A stretch of DNA of 64,000 nt. It comes from Siphonodentalium dalli (lineage: Eukaryota > Mollusca > Scaphopoda > Gadilida > Siphonodentaliidae). The DNA lies in assembly GCA_032622095.1 (NCBI GenBank), contig CP136067.1, forward strand, positions 120,561,030 to 120,625,029, in the 5' to 3' direction. The stretch's first letter is position 1, and each line of letters begins with the position of its first letter. Below are positions 49,224-59,174 of this stretch, piece by piece. A program made the translations under genes and the position numbers. The notes beneath the pieces are model-generated. The model ran no database searches. It was not told the origin of the DNA and saw only the letters and a list, made by a program, of their open reading frames with translations.

Positions 49224-49363
49224 CAGTAAATAATGCCCTAAACAATCGACTCCTTAACCACAGCAGAATTATGGGTAACTGTTCAGGATTTAGTCGACTA
49301 AATCCTGAAATGTTACCCATAATTCTGCTGTGGTTAAGGAGTCGATTGTTTATGGCATTACTG
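49224..49363. mobile_element. TA-flanked palindromic MITE, copy 4
   Basis: The shortest copy, 140 bp, with the centre reduced to GATTTAGTCGACTAAATC, a perfect palindrome. The left end has a small insertion (CAGTAAATAATGCC). TA at both edges. Confidence 0.82.
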
Positions 49364-49540
49364 TAGCTGTCGTTTGTCATTGTTCCTGCGACTTCCATGT
49401 CAGTTTATTTGCGTGCACTCAGTGTCTCTTGTTGACGAGACTGATTCCTGGCCTTTATATACTGCACAAAATTTAAAACGTAAAACCTGACACCCATAGC
49501 GTCAGTGCCCACGTGCATTGTGATATGAATATATTATAAT

Positions 49541-50708
49541 TGAACAATTTACGACTCGCGTTTGTTCGGAGCGTAGCGTGTGGGATAACTTTATCTGAGA
49601 ATTCTAAAAATAGCAACGAAATATTTTCCCAATTGAATGTTGCATTTATAAGAAAATATCAATATTAATTGATAGAAACGATTCCGGACAGGTGTCAACG
49701 ACTCATATCTATTATTTAATATCCCGTAGACTATATTTAAACGCAGTTAGGAAGATATAGACCATCTTTAATACAATAGTATATTGAAGGCTCAGATATA
49801 AATACGAAAAAGTAAGAATTTCGGCTGAAAGTGTACATTTAAATGACAACTGTTACAGCAGTGTTCGAATGTTTGCCATGCTCCTTTTCGTGATGTCGTC
49901 GCGGTTTGTGGACTTTATGTGGTGCTCAGTATTTCTGATGAAAGGATTGACATTCACATGGGGTCGCAGACGACGTTTAATTTCATCTTAACGAAGCAAG
50001 TCTTTCTGGATCACATACTCTCCCTGACTTATCCCCGCGGCGATCACGAGGCGGCGTCCAGCGATCGATTGAGAGCCAAGTTGTTTTGACCCTAAATCCT
50101 CAAATGAATGTTCTGGTTTAATATACATAAAATAGATTTGGAACATTTACGGCTCGCGTTCGTTCGGAGCGTAGTATACGGGATAACTTTATCTGAGAAT
50201 TCTAAAAATAGTAACGAAATATTGTCCCAATTGACCGTCGCATGTATAAGAAAATATCAATATTATATTGATAGTATCGATTCCGGGCAGGACAGTGGTG
50301 TAATCGACTTATGGCTATTATTGTATACCCCGTAGACTATGATTAAACGTATTTAGAAGATACAGACCATCTTTAATACAACTCTATATTGAAGGCCCAG
50401 GACAAAAACAAATACTAAACATAAGCATAGGCTAAATGTGTACATTTAAATGAGACTGTTACAGCAGGTTTGAATGTTTGACTTGCACCTTTTCGTGATG
50501 TCGCGGTTTGTAGGGTTTTTTTTGTGGTGCTCTGTATTTATGTTGAAAGGATTGACATTCACATGGGGTCGCAGACGACGTTTAATTTCATCTTAACGAA
50601 GCAAGTCTTTCTGGATCGCATACTCTCCCTGACTTATACCCGCGGCGATCACGAGGCGCCATCGAACGATCGATTGAGAGCCAAGTTGTTTTGACACTAA
50701 ATGCTCTC
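49541..50708 (+). repeat. Tandem duplication of ~0.57-kb units
   Basis: 49541-50101 and 50139-50708 align throughout. Shared: TTCGGAGCGTAG near the start, ATAACTTTATCTGAGAATTC, CATGGGGTCGCAGACGACGT, and GATTGAGAGCCAAGTTGTTT at the end. They differ by substitutions and small indels. Related fragments with CGGAGCGTAG occur at 51370-51390 (inverted) and 51893-51955. No coding potential. Confidence 0.85.
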
Positions 50709-52077
50709 AAGTAACAAAAGCCAAATATGTTCGTCAATTGCCATATCTGTCCGAGGCAGATAAATCCAATTTCGGCGTGTCTTGACCGCACATCTATCAT
50801 TAAAGATAAACTCAGAGAGAATGTCTGTTATTGGGAATCAATAAGAACCGCCCAACACATTCGAACTAATCCGTTCCCGATTTCGTATTTTGTATAATGA
50901 TACTTTCTCTCGTCAGTGGATATTACGAAGCCAAATATCGATGATCAGAACGCCAAGAAGTAAAAACAGAACGGAAATTAAATTTTGGATTGGTAATTAG
51001 CAATCCCCGGAACTTGTTTGTGCGTAATCGGATATTTAAGTCAACCTGGAAGTGGAAGTGTCGAAATTATAAGAGATGTGTGTGGCTCCATTGTTCGATC
51101 AAATGGTGGAATTGGCCGGTTTATTTGTTTCATTATCGGCGAAATTTTAGCGGGTGCGCTATTAAAGATGGATTATCTCTTCATATAATAATTCCGAAAT
51201 AGTTGCGTGGATAACATAATACATATTTAAATGAAGACCCATGTTTATATCAATTAATATTGATTTTATTTCGAATATCTTATTATAGAATGTGATGATT
51301 AAAAAAGACATATATTTGTTCTATTTTTAGAACAGACCATATAGCGATAGAGATCATTAGAGTGTTCCCATTGCTACGCTCCGAACGTCAAATCCAGGCA
51401 GGTCACTGAAAAAATCAATAATCTTGAAGTATACCTAAAGTCAACAGCATGGACAATTTTCAGATGTCACAAAACGAGACTTGAATGGCAATATTATTAA
51501 GAAAATAAAATAAAATCGAGAGAACAATCGCATATTCCGGGATTAATTCCGTACATTTCACATATGGATAAACAATTTTCGCCTAGAAACAGTGAGTGAA
51601 TATATCTTCACAGAGACCATCTGAAACCGGAGAAAATAGTGGTCGAACAAAATTGCCTGGTCACGTGCAGACCAGAATGACATTAATATATGCAAAAGAA
51701 ACGTAGACTATCTATTAATAAAATACTTAATCGTATTACGGGAATAATTCTATCCATTTGAAGATGGTCAATATCTTCCAATAACACGTTTTATGTAGTT
51801 TCCTGGGTATAACATAATAAATATGGATCAAAGACGGAAACACTTCTATCAATTAATATTGATATTATTTCGAATTATCTGGTAAATACAATCAATTTGG
51901 GACAAATTACAGCTCGAGGAAAAGTTCGGAGCGTAGCAAGCGAGATAACTCTATCTCTATATGAAATCACCTGAACGTTACATCACGGTCTGTTCTAAAA
52001 TGGTAACGAAAAACGTATTTGGGCAGAGATAATCCTTCTTTAACATACATGTATATGGGTCACCCGCAAACCGTTTA
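50709..52077. other. Repeat-derived AT-rich DNA
   Basis: Contains partial relatives of the preceding tandem unit, with TATCAATTAATATTGAT near 51249 and 51838, so this is probably further, older copies of the same family. Confidence 0.4.
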
Positions 52078-52234
52078 CATTTGTTGGCAGTGGATATCAT
52101 CTCTGCGTGGAACCGTCAAATACTGGCGAAAAGTTCGGTATCTCTCCCTAGTTTGACCAAAATTTACTCATATTTTCCAAAATTAGGTTCTATAATTTTG
52201 AAAATAAAATAATAATGAGTTCCTCTTTGGTGTA
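52078..52234 (+). repeat. Inverted-repeat family, left copy, first part
   Basis: TATCATCTCTGCGTGGAACC through AATTAGGTTCTATAATTTTG matches the reverse complement of 62895-63070. The copy is interrupted by a LINE and continues at about 53320. Confidence 0.75.
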
Positions 52235-53320
52235 AACAATATTTATTCCCAATACAAATCAAGATGAGTATTTTAACAAACATGCTAATGGATGATTATG
52301 GGTGATTGGAATGGGATGAGACAACAAGCCTATTGTGGATTTTTTGTAAGTCCTCTCCCAGATCGCTCAAATTTCCCGAATTACATAAGGCCGTTCGGGC
52401 GAGTTAGGCGGAAATTTTTGCTGGTTTGTACTTTAGATAACTCAGTGGTGATTTTAATATAGATCACACTCAACAACAGATAACAAGAGATAAGATAAGA
52501 ACTGGAGTGGGGTAATATTTGGGAATTGAAGATAACCAATGGGATGAAATGAGAGTATAGTTAGATTTAAGAAAGGTTAGAACGATAGGATGGTCAATGG
52601 GGGGGGGGGGGGGTGTAGTTAGACATTCGGCTGTTGAATTATATGTCAATTGTGTATAACTAGGCGTACAGAGACTACACGAGTTAGATGTGCAGTCAGG
52701 CTTTCCGAATTATGACGTTATATATGGCTTTATATATGACTCAATTGCAGAAAACATGTGACATAGTATTACGTTCATAAAATCGTTTTGTACTAATTAT
52801 GTATCTTTGTGTGGCCTCGAATAATATTATGTTTGGTAGAGATGATAGCAGTTCCAATCTTGAGGCCTGGTATAAATGGCATTCTAACAGGTAATGATGG
52901 GCTGTCTCAACGGCACCGCATGCACAATATGGGTCGGGCCTAACAAAATTGGCCATGAGATCGAATTTCAAATTACTATATTTCAGTCTAAGTCGTGTGT
53001 TGTATACTTGGCAATGATAATAGTATGGATGTGTGTATAATCGATCGTCAGCAAGTGACTCTTTAAACTTGTCCAGGTTGGTACACCTTTTTACACACTC
53101 TGGCAGTCTATTCCAACCGCTTATTGTAGAAGGTAAACACGTATCTTTATAAATATCCTTTGTGGCGTCCAATGGTAGTCGTATTGCATGATGTCTAAGA
53201 TTGTAACCGGTTTGATTTTCAGAGTGACAAATATAATTTCGTAGGTATACGGAGGCTGTACTATTAACTATCTTGTGGAATTGTATAATCTTTTGTTTTC
53301 TCCTCCTATATTTTCCTTCT
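52235..53320 (-). mobile_element. 5'-truncated LINE insertion
   Basis: In the intact relative (62760-63070) the sequences on either side of this block are adjacent, so the block is an insertion. It holds the C-terminal part of a LINE ORF2 on the minus strand and a 3' end with AATAAA on the minus strand (around 52246). It therefore has the shape of a 5'-truncated non-LTR insert. Its breakpoints are estimated to within about 10 bp. Confidence 0.75.
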
Positions 53321-53370
53321 TCGACGCAACAGTGTGTCAGAACAAGAGATGAATGGAGTAAAAAAAACAA
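52741..53370 (-). pseudogene. LINE ORF2 C-terminal fragment
   Basis: The frame covers 209 codons. It contains SGWNRLPECV...LDKFKESL and the knuckle CACGAVETAHHYLLEC, both typical of the post-RT region of APE-type LINE ORF2 proteins. Its first 17 or so codons (from 53370 to about 53320) belong to the flanking host repeat, so the apparent Met is not a real start. No RT catalytic motifs are present. It belongs to a different family from the LINE at 56121, judging by sequence. Confidence 0.8.
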
Positions 53371-53470
53371 TTCAGTCTAAGATCAGTAACTCTAATGTCA
53401 TTAACTCTTTCCGCGGTCACTAGAGTTATCCTTCATGAATCATGGTGTTGTTCAGCTTATTGATGAGTGA
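53320..53470 (+). repeat. Inverted-repeat family, left copy, second part
   Basis: GTGTCAGAACAAGAGATGAA and AAGATCAGTAACTCTA match the reverse complement of 62768-62885, completing the copy that starts at 52078. Confidence 0.75.
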
Positions 53471-53689
53471 CGGCAGCCTGTAACCACCATCTTGATATGA
53501 TGCACGTTTCCATCCGCTTCGAACAAAATAATGTGAAATTTAATGAATAATAAAACCTGAAATACGAATTACTGCAGCACTCAGAACCGCTCGAGTCCAA
53601 ACAATATTGAGGGTAACACTAGGTTAGGATATCAACGCGGTTGAATAACTGTATTAATCGGTTAAATTGAGATGATCATCATGAGATGA

Positions 53690-55680
53690 TCAGCAGTAGA
53701 TGTGTCAAGTCACAGACCAATGGTACTCAGAACTGCAAATTTTAGTTGATGGTCGTCCAATGCTAAACTGGAAGAAATTTCGCCATGAGCCTTGGTCACA
53801 AGCAAGCTATCAATCTGACTTTGAATCTTCTCTCCCTACGAATAGTAGTGTTGTGGTCAACCGAAGTGATCTGGAGCTATTCTATAGCAATATTGTTGAG
53901 GCTATAAACAAATCGGCACAGGAGTTTCAAAAACATTTTGAAGCCATTTTGGTCCCAACATCTCAAATCACTTCATAAAAATATATCACCGGTCAGTTTG
54001 GATAGGAGCCGCTAGACCGATCAACGATCCTACCGGCTTGCAATTATACCAGCTACAAAACATCCTATAAATATAATTTTAGACGTGATTATCGCAGATC
54101 ATCTAAACAGTATCTTCAGTCATTCAATAACAGCATTGATGAATCAGCAGAATCTGATCAAGACACTTTTTCAGATTGTTTCAGGGGAGGGGGGGGGGTG
54201 AAAAAAAATATTCCGGCACGTATGCCGGGGTGGGTGGATTGTCAAAGCCACCAACAAGCAATTTTTTCCGCAACTAAAAAAAAAAATTCCTACTTGTTTT
54301 TTAGTGTTTTGGCAATGAGTTGGGCTTCAAACCCACTTTGAATGAGAGAAATAATGTAATTCTAACTGTAAACTGACTGCAGGCAGTTATCGTGTTGTAT
54401 TTTGTTGCAAATTTTGAAATCCAAGATGGCCGCTGGCATGTTTTTTTGGCCGAATGACCTCAAAATGACTCATTCCTATTTACATGTCCATGTTAACATC
54501 CATGATAAATAGTATGCACAGAAATTCATATACAGCTGTTTACAGTGAATTTCCCCCCGCAAATCTCTGTTTTAGTGTTAAAAGGGGGGTGGATGTCAAC
54601 AAATGGTCGGGAAAAAATGCCGAAAACGGAAAAAAATTTGGCGATGGGGGTGGGTGGGTACAAAAAATGATCGCAAGGGAAAAAATGCCATACGTGCCAG
54701 AATTTTTTTTCCGACCCCCCCCCCTGATTGTTTAATGCAAAACACAAAATGCTTGTGACTCTTTCCGGTTCACTTTTCAAATACAATGGTAACCTCATCA
54801 GAGATGCACACTAGATATCCGATGCATGGGGTTATTATTATAGCGGTATCTTCTCAGTTCCCTTAATTAACGGATCCGTCAATATAAATGCCAATGTATA
54901 TTAATTTGTAGAAAAGGAATCAACTCGCTGCTCGTCGAGCCCTTCAGCCACCCTTTCAAATTTCCCTCTAACTTCAACAGAAATAACGTCTTTTTTAAAC
55001 ACCTGAACTTAAATAAGGCAGCAGGGCTGGGTGGAGTCAACGATGAGCACGCACCTTGTATATGGAGGCACTAGCTTAGCCGAATCACTGAGTTTCAATC
55101 ACTTTTTAAAATTTGGAGTGTATTCCAAAAGCAGCAAAACAGGGTGTCATTTTTTCTCTACACACGGGTGGTTATAAATATAAAGACTCGTTCGATAATT
55201 ACCGCGCTATAACACTGCTGTCTGTAATATACAATTATTCGAAAAACTAATATTCACAAGACTTGAGCTTTATATGCCATCATTGATAACGCCTCATCAC
55301 TTGCAAAACGGGTTCCAGTGTGAGGTAAGTTGTTCCGTGATACCATTTTTGGTAACATGATGCATTTCCTATACGTCCGAGATGCACGTAGTACGTTATT
55401 TTCCTGCTTCTTGGAAGTATGTAAAGCGTTTGACACTGTGTGGATCAACGGCTTGCTATATCAGCTATTTGAAAACCACATTTAGGGCAAAAGATTTATA
55501 GCACAGTTATTTAATGATATGCAATTCTGCACTCGTTTCCAAAACTGTAACTCACACTGGATATCAATGTTACAAGGAGCAAGGCAGGGAAGTACGACCA
55601 TTTGTCGTGCACGGTTATCTCCCTTGTGGGCAGATGTTTTGCTAAATGCTCTTCAAACTATCTATTTTTCTCGAGGAACC
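53690..55680 (+). pseudogene. Decayed copy of the 56-kb LINE family (ORF2 part)
   Basis: Fragments in several frames match the intact neighbour: VDVSSHRPMV (endonuclease end, 53695), MLNWKKF and LELFYSNIVEAI (53760-53910), NKAAGLGG (about 55010), DSFDNYRAITLL (about 55180), CFLEVCKAFDTVWING (about 55400) and a GARQGS block (about 55580). It has several stops and frameshifts, and a hAT-like MITE at 54182-54726. It starts at the end of the endonuclease, so it is 5'-truncated. Its endonuclease-to-RT spacer is longer than in the neighbour. Confidence 0.8.
54182..54726. mobile_element. hAT-like MITE inside the decayed LINE
   Basis: The ends CAGGGGAGGGGG and CCCCCCCCCCTG are inverted and continue for about 40 bp with AAAAAATATTCCGGCACGTA against its complement. 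ATTGTTT stands directly on both sides (54175-54181 and 54727-54733), a target duplication of 7 bp, or 8 bp (GATTGTTT) if the final G is counted as target. CAGGG ends and an 8-bp target suit hAT. No transposase. Confidence 0.72.
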
Positions 55681-56120
55681 ATTTAATTTCCATCTATGTT
55701 GATAAGCTGTGGATTTTTGTTTGGATGTGTGCTTTCATATGATGGTAAATCGTCGCCAGACCCCACACCCTGATGGCAGTAATTTTGAAGACATCTCCAA
55801 CGTTTTCACTTCTCGCTTCCATGTATCCATTGTTTGTTGACATTTCGTATTCCGCCATGTTTTGTTGCGATTTTGTGAACTGTGCTCACCAATTGTCTAT
55901 AGGCACACCTACCTTGGCCGTGTGAAAATGTCACGGTTGAGTGCCACACACGTGTTAGCCAAGACCCGTCCACAGTTGGTTGTATATCCAATCAACAACC
56001 CGCCGCCTACAACATGATATGTGTGATAAACTAACTGTACTGCGCGGTCAGGAGCTAATTAGACAATTATTGTAACAATTGTGAGCTGTGTTTTTTCAGT
56101 GATATCGTTGTTGTAACAAT

Positions 56121-58103
56121 ATGGATAATATCATCATAGAAACAGATCGAATTCTCAACATGGATCCTGCACAGGTTTCAAGCGTTATGCTCAGCTCTGA
56201 ATCACAGCAAACAAAGCATGTTTCGTCAAACGCGGCCGTTGAAAATGAGGCATCCACAAACCTTGGGTTCACCCACGCATTCCAGTGTTTTACTGACAGT
56301 CTTCAAACTGATGGCAGTCTGGACCAGGACATCAAGTTTTACATAATGCTAATGATGGAGTTTATTCATAATACCCCGAAAGATGTGTTCGTTGCAAAAC
56401 TGTTATATTCAACCAAAGAAAATGAGACCAAGCTGGAGGGAATGCGCCAAACGTTGTTCGCGGAAATTAAGAAGCTGGCAATTTTAGATGTTGCACCAGG
56501 CGCAGTGTTAAAACGCAGAATCCAAACTAAAGTTTCAGAGCCTGTTTCCAAGAAACTAGGATATGATATATATCAGTTATTCCTATCCATTCTCGAGGAA
56601 AAGGTCGAACACATAACGCCTATAGTCAGCGTTGCACGCAGTGGCAGAACTCAGCTACCAAATTCGTGGACACCAAAAACTCTAGCCACTGAAAATAGCC
56701 AGACAAATCCTAGTGAGTCAGCTAAGCAACCCCAGCAAAAGTCGCATTCGGATGTGCAGATGGCAGCAAATATCACTCTACTTCAACAGTCACGTGACCA
56801 AATGCAGACACAGATCGATGCCGCGACATCTGGCCTATCAGCGCGTGTGAGTAGAAATGATGTAATGATGCATGAAATCCTTCACCGACTCCAGTCTGTT
56901 GAGAGCACGTCAGAGTCAAACCAACTGGCAATGCAAAGGATTGAGAGTGACCAATGTAACGGTGTAGCTAAACTGAAATCGGATATCAAAACTATAAAGC
57001 AGGACATATCCACGATCCTTGACAACTGTGAGCAATTTCTAAACAAAATAAACTCAACAAAAGGTTCTATTGCCTCTCTAAGTGGCAGAATAAAAACAGT
57101 CGAGGAATCTCAATATGTCAAACACAAATGTCGACAAAAATCACAGAATACCAGTGATGAGTGTGATTGTGAACACCGCTGTGCAGAAAACTTGAGAAAG
57201 GACATGAAAGAGTTTGTATCACATGTTTATAGTGACCTAAACCGCTTTGCACAAGTTGCGTGGACTCATATTCACAAGAACGACAAACAGAAACAAAACT
57301 CCACAAGCACAAGCGATGACGAACAGAGCTTCGGTGACATTCAGCCTGCATCAACGGCCGAAAATCTTTCATCGACACTGCCTTCCCCGTCTAAAATTCA
57401 GCCTAGGAAAACGTCAACCCCGACGACCACTACTGTACCCAGCAGTAACTATTGCCGGACTGCCACCTCTGTGACTGAAACCAAATCGGACAAGAAGGAC
57501 AACTCTAATAATGTTGCTATGTATTCCCATGAGAACGATTATGTCAATCAACAGCAAAGCATGAGCGGTCTCGAAGATATATCTTCTGATGACAACTTAG
57601 AAGCTTCACCACATCAAACATCTAAGTATGTGACACGTAGTTCTGCGAGCGTTAACACAAACCAAAGCGATGATAGACACTCGAATAGACATTCCCACCA
57701 CACGAAAGCAACACCAGAACGCAGTAACACAGGTGCACATCGTTTCTCTCGCTTCAAGCAGAAAGATAATGGTCACCCGATCCGAAAAAAGAGAATCTTC
57801 GTCGGTCACCTGGACGTGAAAGTGGACGCTGACGTTTTGTCTGATTACTTGGATAAATTCAAAATCCGACATTCAGTTGTTAAAGTATTAAGGGATAGGA
57901 GGGACTACTTACCGGTTTCAGCGAGGATAAATGTTCATGTTGACGACTTCGAATTAGTCATGGAGGAAGGTTTCTGGCCGATTGATGTTGTCTGCAGACA
58001 TTGGCTCTCCAAAAGATCTTTCGACGATTGGCGACAACCAACGACGAAGAGTTCGGATCGACATAACAGAGAGCGTTCCTACACATACGGAGCTCATTCA
58101 TAA
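56121..58103 (+). CDS. LINE ORF1 protein: coiled coil plus RRM-like C-terminus
   Basis: 660 codons, uninterrupted. The N-terminal 200 residues are mostly helical and unrecognised. Residues about 215-330 form a likely coiled coil (regular Leu/Ile heptads, e.g. LQQSRDQMQTQIDAATSGL). A low-complexity Ser/Thr/Asn/Gln region covers about 395-545. The C-terminal 100 residues read KKRIFVGHLDVKVDADVLSD with an RNP2-like IFVGHL and a closing FWPIDVVCRHW, as in RRM-like ends of several LINE ORF1 proteins. Expected role: trimeric RNA-binding chaperone that packages the element's RNA. The ATG at 56121 is the first in frame. The stop lies 6 nt before the next open frame. Origin as LINE ORF1 follows from its position and layout, not from a confident match. 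Confidence 0.75.
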   Translation: MDNIIIETDRILNMDPAQVSSVMLSSESQQTKHVSSNAAVENEASTNLGFTHAFQCFTDSLQTDGSLDQDIKFYIMLMMEFIHNTPKDVFVAKLLYSTKENETKLEGMRQTLFAEIKKLAILDVAPGAVLKRRIQTKVSEPVSKKLGYDIYQLFLSILEEKVEHITPIVSVARSGRTQLPNSWTPKTLATENSQTNPSESAKQPQQKSHSDVQMAANITLLQQSRDQMQTQIDAATSGLSARVSRNDVMMHEILHRLQSVESTSESNQLAMQRIESDQCNGVAKLKSDIKTIKQDISTILDNCEQFLNKINSTKGSIASLSGRIKTVEESQYVKHKCRQKSQNTSDECDCEHRCAENLRKDMKEFVSHVYSDLNRFAQVAWTHIHKNDKQKQNSTSTSDDEQSFGDIQPASTAENLSSTLPSPSKIQPRKTSTPTTTTVPSSNYCRTATSVTETKSDKKDNSNNVAMYSHENDYVNQQQSMSGLEDISSDDNLEASPHQTSKYVTRSSASVNTNQSDDRHSNRHSHHTKATPERSNTGAHRFSRFKQKDNGHPIRKKRIFVGHLDVKVDADVLSDYLDKFKIRHSVVKVLRDRRDYLPVSARINVHVDDFELVMEEGFWPIDVVCRHWLSKRSFDDWRQPTTKSSDRHNRERSYTYGAHS

Positions 58104-58220
58104 CTGTCAGTGTTGTGTGTGCACACTTTTGATTCGTATTGCACCAAAATGATTACCAATTATTGCAATCTTACACGTATAGGCATCACTGCTTTGTTTG
58201 TTCCACTATTTTTTCTCACA

Positions 58221-59174
58221 ATGCTGAATATTATAACTTGGAACGCCACTGGGGCGATGGGAAGCATACCATACATGTGTCAGTTGCTTGCAAAACAGGA
58301 CGTAGATATATTCGGTATCAGCGAGCACTGGCTTCACAATCATAATATTCATATTCTCGATACAATTAGTAGCTCATACCGGTATCACGCCGTGTGTGAT
58401 TTTTCGCAGAGATTACCAATGCAGAGAGGTCGCGATAAGGGTGGAGTTGCAATTTTTTGGCATATGAAACTGGATAATGCCGTGTCCACCATTCAACTTA
58501 ATGATGACCGGATATGCGGGATTCAACTCCAACTAGCATCATCAGAATACGTTTATATATTCCAGGTATATCTCCCGTCAACCAATTATACTGTCAAATT
58601 CTATCAAGAGTACATCGATGCGTTGGACAAATTGATCGATTATTATTCCACAATTGGAAATGTCATAGTCATGGGTGATTTGAACGGAAATATTCAAAAA
58701 TCAGATGCCAGAAACCGTAGTTTTTCAAAACTCCTCTCACGCAGAAAAATCATCTCGGTCAACTATTCAGACCCATGTACTCGTCTGATCGCAACCCATG
58801 TTCCTGCAACTGATGGGTCAGGAACCATAATCGACCATATTTTGATACACAAAAATAACCTACCTTTTGTCAAAGAGATAAATGTTCTGGTCGACTCAGC
58901 AATCGATTACTCAAATCATAGACCAGTGAAAATATGCATTGACCTCGGTTCTCATTATATATGTCACGAAGAACCATGTTGTGTGTTGAACTGGAAGAAA
59001 TTTATTGCTTCCGATTCATCATTAGAGTGCTATCAACATTGCGTCGAGAATCTGCTACCCGAAATGCCTATCGTGGATAAAACTACTCTAGATTCATTTT
59101 ACTCGGGTATCATCGAATCCATAGATTGGAATCAAACAACTTTGACAATGCTCACTACGAATACGTACCGGTAA
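58221..59174 (+). pseudogene. LINE ORF2, endonuclease part (frame 1)
   Basis: An APE-type endonuclease starts at MLNIITWNATG; the frame is open from an upstream ATG at 58110, but those 37 residues are not endonuclease-like. Landmarks: N in TWN, E in ISEHWLH, GGVAIFW, Y in VYLPS, GDLNGN, the I-DHI block and SNHRPV (the catalytic His region). It nicks target DNA to prime reverse transcription. The frame runs past FYSGIIESI and ends in stray codons at 59174. RT continues in another frame from 59126, so ORF2 is split. Confidence 0.85.

Noticed and set aside
59126-59174. Overlapping endonuclease and RT frames as programmed frameshifting
   Set aside because: No slippery heptamer or downstream pseudoknot was apparent at the overlap, and the decayed neighbour copy retains a longer linker. 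Deletion is the simpler explanation, though it is not proven.
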